Source: Symsagittifera roscoffensis (taxonomy: Eukaryota; Xenacoelomorpha; Acoela; Convolutidae). Taken from it: 64,000 bases of DNA. Where the stretch lies: assembly GCF_963678635.1 (NCBI RefSeq), contig NC_087068.1, forward strand, positions 39,643,649-39,707,648. The letters run 5' to 3'. A program made the position numbers and the translations under genes. The notes under the pieces are model-generated. The model searched no databases. It worked only from the letters and a program-made list of their open reading frames with translations, and was not told the origin of the DNA. Positions 47,641 through 55,827 of this stretch are shown piece after piece (position 1 is the first letter of the stretch; the number at the start of each line of letters is the position of its first letter).

Positions 47641-47659
47641 AAATGTTGAAGGCTCCAGG

Positions 47660-48095
47660 ACAAGAAAAGCTCGATTCTGATTGGTTGATATTAGAACTTT
47701 TCTAAAGTTCCACGATAAGTAAAGCTCGAATCTGATGGGTTGATATCAAATTTCTTGAAAGTTCCACTATAAGTAAAGCTCGATTCTTTCTTGGTTGATA
47801 TCAAAACTTTTGAAAGATCTATGGTAAGTAAAGCTCGATTCTGAATGGTTGATATCGAAAATTTTTGAATGTTCCACGATAAATAAAGCTTGATTCTGAT
47901 TGGTTGGTATGAAAACATTTAAAAGTTTCACGATAATTAAAGCTCGAATCTGATTGGTTGATATCGAATTTCTTACAAGTTCCCTGATAAATAAAGCTCG
48001 ATTCTGGTTGGTTGATATCAAAACATATGATAAGTTTTTGAAAAGTAGAGCTCCATTCTGATTGATTGATTTTTATTTCAGCTGCATCCAATAGG
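47660..48095 (+). repeat. Minisatellite, eight units of 54-55 bp
   Basis: Units start AAAGCTCGATTCTGATTGGT and end near AAAGTTCCACGATAAGT. Starts are at about 47,667, 47,721, 47,775, 47,830, 47,885, 47,939, 47,994 and 48,048. A more diverged unit precedes them at about 47,600. Frames on the minus strand give repeated SSFTY peptides, but the unit length alternates between 54 and 55, so a long repeat protein is not maintained. Confidence 0.9.
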
Positions 48096-48715
48096 ACGAA
48101 AATCAATCTAGATAAAACATAGATAAAAAGGAATTTATTTTAATTTAGGAAACGTTTTGAAATTTTTCCGAATTTGCCTTGATTTTAATCTTTCACAAAA
48201 AACGAGGAAAATTCAAACTTGTTTTTTTTTTCATGAAAATTCAATTAGTATTGCTATTGATGATCACTTGGAAAAATTTTGTTCACTAAGCTACCTTTAC
48301 TTCGACGAATTCTAGTTAAGAATACAATTGACACCAGTTCTGAGTCTAATATGAAACACTTTACATCAATTGTTCAAAAATTACAGTAATTGTTACAAAT
48401 TTTTCAGTGAGACGGAAGTTTCAGCTTGTATTCAGCTGATCTGAGCATTGTTTCTGGTATTTAGAACACTAGATAACTCACATCTTAGCTCAACTTCTTG
48501 TATCTCAATTTGGGAGGCAAAAATGAAAAAAAAACTCATAATTTTAATCAAAGTTTTGTGCATTGTCTTAACATGATACCAATTGATCGACAATTTGGGT
48601 TTTTACGCTTTCCACATAATATAACCTTAGTTTTCAACGATTAGATTGGGAAAAATCACAAAATTTTAGTTCTTTAATCACCACGAAAAATTTGCCCAAA
48701 CTGAGATTTTTTTCC
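48096..48715. other. No feature recognised
   Basis: AT-rich DNA without motif-bearing frames or clear repeats. Confidence 0.4.
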
Positions 48716-48720
48716 AAATA

Positions 48721-48930
48721 TTGCCACAGAGCTCCAAAGATGAAATTATCGAGTGTATAAGTCGATTCAAAACGCCGGTTGAGTTCGTGAATTTGAAAGA
48801 TCAGTTCGATCGCTTAAAGACCAAAAAAGAGTGTAGAGGAAAGCCACATGAGAATCTAATGATTGGCTATGGCTGCTCCAAAAATAAGAAAAAGCTTTTT
48901 GGTATAATAGTGAGACTGCATAGCGCTTGA
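48721..48930 (+). CDS. Unidentified short ORF or relic exon
   Basis: Open frame of 69 codons, reading SSKDEIIECISRFKTPVEFV then NLKDQFDRLKTKKECRGKP. Composition is more protein-like and richer in G+C than the flanks. No upstream acceptor is strong, and the frame begins at a non-ATG codon, so it may be an exon relic. Not recognised. Confidence 0.2.
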   Translation: MPQSSKDEIIECISRFKTPVEFVNLKDQFDRLKTKKECRGKPHENLMIGYGCSKNKKKLFGIIVRLHSA

Positions 48931-49425
48931 AGTTTTTTCTCAGATTTTAAAAGTTAGGGGAAAAAATAAGGCTCTTATAAATTTTACTGTCAACAAAAGT
49001 GCTCATATTCCACAAACATAGACTGTTCTCACTGTGCCTATCCAAAACCTTGACAATTGTTTTTAAAAAAATCTTTGAAACAGTCGATTTGCACAAATAA
49101 AACCAAAAGTTCTGGAAAACTTGATTTGCAGCCTTTACTTTCGAAACTTGCCAGAGTAAAAAAATCGATTTGGATTGAAACCATATGGTTCCAAGCAGAG
49201 CCTAGTTGTTTGGGTTTGTTGCCCCGAATTCGTCAAAAAAATTTTTTCTTGGTTTTCCAATTAAAACGCATCTGGTTTTAATTTTATTCTGGTTTTAAAA
49301 GCAAAATTTTGATTTTTTTGAGCTAGGATTTTAGTATATTCAATAAAAATCAGTAAGCACATATCCACAAAACCAGACTTTTTTTTGTGTCTTTCTGAGT
49401 TTTCTTAATTTTTTTTTTGATACAG
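48931..49425. other. No feature recognised
   Basis: AT-rich DNA; the 49,057-49,281 frame has no supporting signal. Confidence 0.4.
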
Positions 49426-49790
49426 TCGAATCGCGGAAATTGTACCGAAAACAAAGCGATTTTTTTCTGTGTTGCGCCGTCTCCACCATGTTCCGGAAAG
49501 TCGCGCCGTATCCATCGAAGGTCGCGAGGAAATTCTTCTTAGTCGTACCGTGTCTGCCTTGGTTTCGAAAGTCAATAAAAATTTGGTCGCGAAAGTCTCT
49601 GAACAGGGTCGCGAATGTCTGGACACAGACTTTCGCGACCCATGTCCAGAATTTCGCAACCCACGGCGCGACTCATGTCCAGACTTGGCAGACTTAAACT
49701 CTCGGCGCAACTATGCATTTTGGGTCTGAATTTCGATGCGGCGCGACCCTCAAAGTCTGGACATGAGTCTGGGACCTCGACCCGGAAGTC
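49425..49790. repeat. Second locus of the GCGAC/CCGGGTCGAGGTC repeat family
   Basis: It contains TCGCGACCCATGTCCAGAAT, GGCGCGACTCATGTCC and related units, and ends with GGGACCTCGACCCGG (about 49,768), the inverse of the GGGTCGAGGTC edge seen at about 41,000. It shares the satellite core of 42.0-43.4 kb but with GTCCAGA spacers. The overlapping ORFs on both strands are products of the repeat. Confidence 0.65.
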
Positions 49791-50001
49791 AAAAATAGAA
49801 TTTCTTCGGGTAGCCAAATATATTAGAATATACTGGCATAGGTCGGACTTTCAGTATTTCCGCGGCGACAATTATTTGGTTCAAGCCATTACAGTGGTCA
49901 TTTTACGTGGCGATCATTGTTCGTGTCAAACCATTTGTTGCTTAAACTTCGCTATCCGCTAACCAAAAAACTCTTCGGCTATCCGGAATGATGCTCTGCG
50001 G

Positions 50002-50594
50002 TTACAGACCGCTATAACCCTGTGAAAAAAGGAGAATATGCAAATTTTGCGTTGACGAGGAAATAGCCTCTATATAATTAAGTGTTACTTACTTGTCCAG
50101 ATTCGATAACCATTTGGAGCCATTTGAAACCATAATTATTTTCGCTGTTGAATATGTTCTTGTTGAGTTGAGATGCATAATTGGTCCAAACACTGATTCT
50201 GTAAAACGGATCCCGTTGGTAGCTGAAGAACATAGCGTCCCGGAAGAGCCACATGCGTCCATGAAGATGAAACAGGCCACACTTTAGCAAATATGCAAAA
50301 GCGGACTTGCCTTTCCCAGTATCGATGGCTCCTAAAAACCTGTAAAAACAGTATTAGGAACTAAATTGGTCATAATATATCGCACCTAAGTTTCCATCCA
50401 AATGTTCATCTTAATGAGATATCATTGATTGAGATGAAAAAGTAGAATTACCGGGAAAAGTCACAAAGAAGGAATGACATATGGGTCGAGCAATGCAATA
50501 ATAATTTGTCTTATTTACCATACACCAGCAACTGTGGTTATAACCATGTTGCATAAATTCAAAATTGCTCCATTAGCATAAGTTTGGTTTTCAT
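50002..50594 (-). CDS. Host-like gene, three 3' exons; possible P-loop protein
   Basis: Minus-strand exons: 50,594-50,519, 50,339-50,093, 50,019-50,002 (stop TAA). Acceptors are ACAATTGTAG, GTTTTTACAG and TTTTTTCACAG; donors are TG/GTAAAT and CAA/GTAAGT. Phases fit: exon one ends on the first two bases of a Trp codon completed by exon two, and exon two ends in phase 0. The protein reads 'NQTYANGAILNLCNMVITTV', then 'GVWFLGAIDTGKGKSAFAYL', then 'RDPFYRISVWTNYASQLNKN', ending in ESGQ and a five-residue last exon. A hydrophobic strand followed by TGKGKS and a helix is P-loop-like, but the first Gly of the motif is missing, and I do not recognise the family. Exon one needs at least one more upstream exon (one base of its first codon is missing). 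Confidence 0.6.
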
Positions 50595-50731
50595 CTACAA
50601 TTGTAAAAATCAATGGCATACGCACGAAAAATAACTTAGATAAGGTTAGATCACACTCTACTTTACTTCACGCTTTTGTGTAGTATTTCATGTTTACGCT
50701 TGCGATTAGCAAGCAATATCAAACTGGAATT

Positions 50732-51269
50732 CATTACGAGGCCAAACTGTGCACTGGATATGCGCAAAATTTTGTGTCGGTATGTTACTGGATTCCAGAG
50801 ACAAAACTTTAAACATGTTCCAAAATGTAAGTGAATTCCGCTTACAAAATTTTTGTGGATTCCGCGTACAAATGCCTGTAACGTAAGTTTTATGGACACA
50901 TTTGTTTTGTTGCAAGTTTAAATCCGGATTTCACTTACAATCTGCGGATTCCACTTACAAGTTGTGGGTTCCGCCTACAGATGCAGATTCCGCAACAACT
51001 CAATGTAACTATATACATGTCTTTTTATTTGTTTGTGAATTCCACAAACTGTTCTGAATTCCGCAAAAACAATTGCGGATTCCGCAAGTTCGCCTATTTT
51101 TGGAGCGATTTTGAGTATTACAATGTTTTAAGTATTTGTTTGTGGAATCCAAAACAGCCAAGAAGATCAAAGAAAAGTAGCAATGTTGCGGAATCCGCGA
51201 CACATCTGATTTTGGCCTGTTGCGGAATCCGTTTACAATGCACAGAATAAACATTTTGGCCTCGTAATG
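50732..51269. mobile_element. 538-bp TIR element with GGATTCCGC subrepeats in inverted halves
   Basis: The left end CATTACGAGGCCAAA (50,732-50,746) is repeated inverted at the right end (TTTGGCCTCGTAATG, 51,255-51,269). The left half carries repeated GGATTCC(G/A)C-x-TACAA units (50,790-51,000); the right half carries the same units on the opposite strand (TTGCGGAATCCG, 51,050-51,235). No target-site duplication is obvious and no transposase frame is present. The arrangement is that of a non-autonomous foldback or hairpin DNA transposon. It lies just upstream of the three-exon gene, possibly in its intron. Confidence 0.7.
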
Positions 51270-51992
51270 CTTAGACTATTTATCGGGTTTGTTCAATCAC
51301 TTGAACCAATTGGGGTCTTGGTTCATAATGAATTCAAATTTCTAACCGTCTGGCTTTCCCAGCATCGACGTTTTTTCATCTATAAACATATGTTTCATGC
51401 TCACCTCTGGATTGCGCAGAATGCTTAAACTAGTTAAATTTTTCATGTTAACAATTTTTTTCTATCTTTTTAAATTTATTCCTCTTTTTTAAGCTTAATA
51501 GGTTGTGGCGTACATTGTATCGGCTTATTGGCCTCACCTTGCGTCTTTCGACAAGCGTAAACAGTTTTTTGTGTGCGTGTCTGTGTTTTTAGGTTGGGGG
51601 ACGTAACATCTTCTTTGTCTTAATGTTTTCTATATTCCGGCTTTTTTTGGGTTTAATATGTTTTGGCCTATTCTATATCGGCTTTGTGTCCTCCTATTGT
51701 TTCTTTTAACGAGCAAATGAAGTGCTTTGTGGTTGAGGTGGACGTATTGACTTTTCAGATGTCTTAAGTCTTGTTGATTTTTTTCGGCTTAAAGGGTTTG
51801 ACAAGGAATTTTCGGCTTTGTTATCGCTGGGTAGATTATCTTCCTATGCTTGTTACATAGTATATTGTCTTGTCATGTTTTGTTTCAAGCCTTATTCATT
51901 TTAAGAGACTTAATTTTTTCGACCTTTTCGCTGTTTTTTTTTTTCGTTTTTTTTTGTCTTTTATATCGCAAGTGATGCGAAGCTCAGCTTAG
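51270..51992. other. Unassigned T-rich stretch next to the LTR
   Basis: No gene supported. At about 51,345-51,390 (minus) a short stretch, TCGATGCTGGGAAAG, resembles TCGATACTGGGAAAG in exon two of the neighbouring gene and follows a TATAG, so it may be an exon relic. A minus-strand GAG/GTGAGC at about 51,404 looks like a donor but does not fit the phase of the next exon. T runs are present at 51,927-51,950. Confidence 0.3.
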
Positions 51993-53110
51993 TGAGTTAG
52001 GACCGAAGTGTATAACTCATAGAGTAATTTCGGATAGGGTACACCGTCTGCTCGTCACGCTATCTTATTTTCGGCCGGATAGATTCGTGCAACTTCTTAG
52101 TCTAATACCGATCCTAATCTTACTCTTATACTATCTAGTCTCAGGTTGTTTAACTAGTCTCTGCTAGGCTCAATAGATCTAGGGTATACTGGTTTAATGC
52201 GGCTGCTGAAGTACTCGGGAGAGTTCAACTAATTTCTAAGTTAAATTCAAATCTCTCTGGTGCTGAAATTACAAGTAATTTCAGCACTTACAAATAAGTG
52301 GATTGTTAGTCAGATGGATCATGATTGGTTAATATTAAATACTTTACATTGGTAAAATATCTAATTTATCCAATCATAAAATGTAGTTTAGATCAGGTTC
52401 CACCCATCCGGGTTTTACAGAGTCTTTTAGAATAGTTTTTCTGCAATTCGAAGGATGGATGATGGACGTTGGTATTTGGCGAACATCATAATTCTTTTCC
52501 GTTTTCTCTTGTTAGAGAAGTTCCAGGATGCTGGAATTAGGGACATCAAACGTTGTGTCTTCTTTCGACAACGACTGTGCTTTCGCAACAAACTCAAATC
52601 TGATTTCAGAATGGTTGGCTATGTCAGGTTTTTCTGTTTCTCGTAGAGAACTTCTTTTGTGTTTGATCTTGTCTGGGAATGGCGTGGAGATTGTGCATGG
52701 AGGGGATGCCTGGTTACTCGGATCTGTACGTATACTTGAACATCGAGGTGGTCATTGGTCTAGTTCAATGAAGTCCTTTTCTGCGAAGTCAAGTCGTACT
52801 CTAAATCCTTTGAGTTGTGATTGTGAGCGGCATATCGATTGTAGTTGCCCATTCTTTCTCGAGTGTAGTGGGGTCGTTTTGTCTTTGGATGTTCGTCCTT
52901 GGTGTTGTATTCTGATCTATGTATTGCATAATGTAATTTACATTTTATAAAACTTTTATTAGTTTAATATTTTTTAATTATGATTTTAGTTAGTTGTTTC
53001 CACAAAAGCTTTTTGTTTTAGTTCAGTTATTTTGAAGAGTTACTCACCCTTGAGTAGCTCTTATTAAAAATAGGAGTGTGTGTCACAAAGCGTGGATGTA
53101 GCGCGGTGGG
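51993..53110 (-). repeat. 3' LTR of the younger gypsy element (outer end at 51,993)
   Basis: Read on the minus strand, it matches the old element's LTRs (CCAATCATGATCCAT, TTAGACTAAGAAGTTGCACG, CCGAAATTACTCTATGAG) and ends CGGTCCTAACTCA, with CA at 51,994-51,993, where similarity between all LTR copies stops. The inner edge is not defined; a TGTGACACACACTCC near 53,090-53,076 is one candidate start, giving an LTR of about 1.1 kb. Conservation with the old element continues further in, so the LTR may be longer (up to about 1.5 kb). The 140-codon plus-strand ORF at 52,528-52,950 is antisense to the LTR and not supported. Confidence 0.65.
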
Positions 53111-54018
53111 TTAGGCCGGCTATAGAGCATGCTCAGGACGTCCTTCCTGGTGGGTTAGGCCAGGAGTGGGAGTATGATTGCATGCGGTTTTTGTGAGGGG
53201 TCCTGTTATGTGACAACGTTTTGTGTTGGGTTTGTTGTGTTTTTTCTTATGTCTTGTTGGTTGTGTCCTTTTTTCAAAAATCAAATTGTTTGTGGTATGG
53301 GTTTGTCTTTCGACTTTTTTGTGTTTTATTATTTCTTTCTTAGACTTTATAATAGTCTTCAAAAGAATAAATTATCCAGTTTTAAACTGGGTTAATCCGG
53401 TTTGGGTACCGTTGGTTTCCTTTTCTTAGTCATGCTGTTATTCTATGATTTGTAGTGTTTAGTAAGCTGCGTTGGTTAGTGTTGTTTAGTGTATAATTCC
53501 TTTCCAACCGGGTTAAAGGAAAGTTTGAAACGTGTTATCTTGTGTTAGAGTTGTTGAGTGTGAAAGCTTGAAACTGAAATTCATTATTTTAAACAATTCT
53601 TCGTGGGCGAGCTGTGCGAGTGTGGATAGAATTTCTGTGCGAATGAATGGAAATATCAAAAGGTTAGTACTGCATTTTCGTTTTATCAATTTACTACATA
53701 GAATTTCTAATTTTACTGCTATTTATTGGGAAAAATTAAGTTACAAATTTTCATCATAATTAGATTTACTGCTTGTGGGGAAAAAATTTATAAATTAATT
53801 TACTGCATTGGTATTAAATTTATTTAATTTGTTGGTGCAAAAGATTAATAGAATTTTAAATAGTTTGAAGAAGTTTTCGATTTTTTATTTTTCTTTTGTG
53901 AATGTTTTAGATGATTGTCGGATGAAGGCTAAAATTCTAAAGAAAACATGGATAAAGAATGGTGAGTTTCTAATTCTATTTTAATTAGTTAGTAATATGT
54001 ATAATTCATACTTACCTG
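53111..54018 (-). other. Region between the last ORF and LTR, with conserved and splice-like blocks
   Basis: No intact gene. A block at 53,390-53,560 is conserved with the old element (see 39,215-39,375). GGTGGGTTAGGCC occurs twice 43 bp apart (53,105 and 53,149). On the minus strand, right after the stop of the 602-codon ORF, CAG/GTAAGTATG (54,018-54,007), TACTAAC (53,994-53,988) and ATTAG (ending 53,970) would define a 46-nt intron. On the plus strand TTTTCTTTTGTGAATGTTTTAG (about 53,909) and AATG/GTGAGT (about 53,961) also look like exon borders. The true strand is unclear. Confidence 0.4.
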
Positions 54019-55827
54019 TTAGTCGTCGGGGAAAAAACCGTGGGGGAAGATGTCGTGGATGAGATCGGAAGTTGTTAGTAGTTTAGCTAAGATGCGGATG
54101 ATATTTTTAGTTTGAAGCAGTGGCCAAAGCAATTGAAGTGCTTTAATGGTGGTTAGTTCTTCAGTGCCAACTGCAAACTCATAAGGTGTGTTTTGGATTA
54201 GATTATATAATTTGTGATTGAATTTAATGTTGTGGATGAATTCTAAAATGGGGATTTCTATAGGTTGTACAAATTCGTGTGGGATAAGGAAGGGTCGGGA
54301 TTCTTCGGCGTTGAAGGTCTTGGTGATGGGGCAAAAGATATACATTTGGGTTATGGGATCATAATTTCGAAGAATACCATGAAGGTTAGTATCTTTAATG
54401 CAATATGTGAAGTTAAGAAAGAATGGTGAGGTGTATTTGGAATTGATGAATTGAAAACGATGGTGTGGTTGTCTGGAGGGAGTGTGTAGGTCAAAGTGAT
54501 TTTGAATGAAACGATAATATGTATATGTGTGAGTTTGTTTAGTGCGCAACATAATATCGTGTGAGCAGTGCAAATCTCTTTCATGTGGTGCAAGGAAATG
54601 AAAGGTTAGTGAAAATATTTGGAAGCGTTCTTTAAAACTTTCGTAGGCTTGTGTGTCTGTTAGTGCTTCTGAAATAATGTGGTCAAACTTGCGATCGAAG
54701 ATATTTAGTGTAAATACATATGGTGTTTTAATGAAAAATTTCTCGGTGATTTGTGGGTTAGCGAAGCGATCATCGTCTAAGAATTGATCTTGGTTAGTTC
54801 TGATGATATTATGATCGTAATAATCTAGTGTATATTCATTAGCTCGGGGTGCAGTGTGTGTTTTTAGTGATTTTTTATATCCAATGTAAGTAAATTGTCT
54901 AGGTGTTAGTGGTGTAGTGAGTCGATATAGCATGTCCTTATTTCGTTCTATATCGATGTGAGTGTTAGATAAAGGTAAGCAAAGGGGATTAGTAAAATGA
55001 TAATATGAGGTCCAAGAAAGAGTAGGCATTAAAACGTATTCGTCTACAAAGCTGCGTGTTTCGTTAGTGTCGTGAGGGGTGTTTAATGTATATTGTGGAA
55101 ATGAGGGTAAGGTGATAGCTAAAAATTCTTTTGTGTTAGTGTGTTTTGGATGGTTGATATATTCACGGGCTGTTCCTGGTTTCGCTGGGAAAGGATGGTT
55201 GGGGAACTTTCTTTTAAAAGTGCGGTAAGCTCTCTTAGTGTTGAGTGAAGATTCAGTAGATGTGGATGATGGTGCTAATGATTCAGTATAAATTGAAGAG
55301 GGTGTAGGGGTAGGAGGGTTGGATGAATCTATTGTGGATGAAATTTGGTTTATGGTGGGGGTATTAAGGTGGTAGGGTTGTTGTTGTAGGGTAATAAAAT
55401 TATCTAGTTCTGGGGAGATTCGGGGGGTGTCTGGAGAATGAGATGATTGGTCTGAATGAAGTGAGGAGTAGGTTGGAGTGACTTGGGAAGCATAAGAGGG
55501 TGTAGAATTGATTGGGACAGGGTTATTTGGTAGTATGGGTTGAAAAAGGGGTTGGGAAAAATTTGAGGAATTGGTGTGAAAATTATTGGATGGAGATGGT
55601 TCAGAGTCGGCAAATTCATCGGGGGTTTCAATATTCGGGTTATTGAGTTGTGAGATGGAGTATAAAACTGAGATGTGTGAATTAGTATCGGAATTCATGC
55701 CTGATGTTACATTACTGGTTGGGAAATCGGGTGGCGGAAAAGCAAAAAGTGGTATTATTGGGATTGGAGTGGTGAGGTTGGTTGGGTGGGAATTTGATCG
55801 GTGTAGGGATCCAAGTTGTCGGCTCAT
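54019..55827 (-). CDS. 602-codon ORF downstream of env, unknown function
   Basis: Intact frame of 602 codons starting MSRQLGSLHRSN. Residues 1 to about 195 are Ser/Thr/Pro/Asn-rich and look disordered. Residues 198-217 are basic (KRAYRTFKRKFPNHPFPAKP). Residues about 225-602 look globular, rich in Phe, Tyr, His and Thr, with few Cys and no signal peptide or membrane segment. Its ATG overlaps the env stop as ATGA (55,827-55,824). A broken homologue sits in the same place in the old element (36,974-38,745), where the segment around HHRFQFINSKYTSPFFLNFT is best kept. Retention of a full frame while pol and env carry stops is notable. I recognise no family; an accessory or structural protein encoded by the element is an inference. 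Confidence 0.85.
   Translation of the reverse strand: MSRQLGSLHRSNSHPTNLTTPIPIIPLFAFPPPDFPTSNVTSGMNSDTNSHISVLYSISQLNNPNIETPDEFADSEPSPSNNFHTNSSNFSQPLFQPILPNNPVPINSTPSYASQVTPTYSSLHSDQSSHSPDTPRISPELDNFITLQQQPYHLNTPTINQISSTIDSSNPPTPTPSSIYTESLAPSSTSTESSLNTKRAYRTFKRKFPNHPFPAKPGTAREYINHPKHTNTKEFLAITLPSFPQYTLNTPHDTNETRSFVDEYVLMPTLSWTSYYHFTNPLCLPLSNTHIDIERNKDMLYRLTTPLTPRQFTYIGYKKSLKTHTAPRANEYTLDYYDHNIIRTNQDQFLDDDRFANPQITEKFFIKTPYVFTLNIFDRKFDHIISEALTDTQAYESFKERFQIFSLTFHFLAPHERDLHCSHDIMLRTKQTHTYTYYRFIQNHFDLHTPSRQPHHRFQFINSKYTSPFFLNFTYCIKDTNLHGILRNYDPITQMYIFCPITKTFNAEESRPFLIPHEFVQPIEIPILEFIHNIKFNHKLYNLIQNTPYEFAVGTEELTTIKALQLLWPLLQTKNIIRILAKLLTTSDLIHDIFPHGFFPDD

Noticed and set aside
42000-48100. CRISPR-like regular repeats
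   Set aside because: Repeats are contiguous and degenerate, with no unique spacers of constant length, and the genome is animal.
47691-48106. Three overlapping minus-strand ORFs with repeated SSFTYRGTF peptides
   Set aside because: Products of the 54-55-bp minisatellite; unit length changes shift the frame from unit to unit.
49405-49962. Five overlapping ORFs on both strands, Arg/Ser-rich
   Set aside because: They read through the second GCGAC repeat locus in all frames; no splice signals or motifs.
52528-52950. 140-codon plus-strand ORF
   Set aside because: Lies antisense within the LTR of the younger element; not kept in the old LTR.
53095-53175. Possible tRNA gene because of the GC-rich GGTGGGTTAGGCC segments
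   Set aside because: The two segments are direct repeats 43 bp apart and no cloverleaf with A and B boxes can be drawn.
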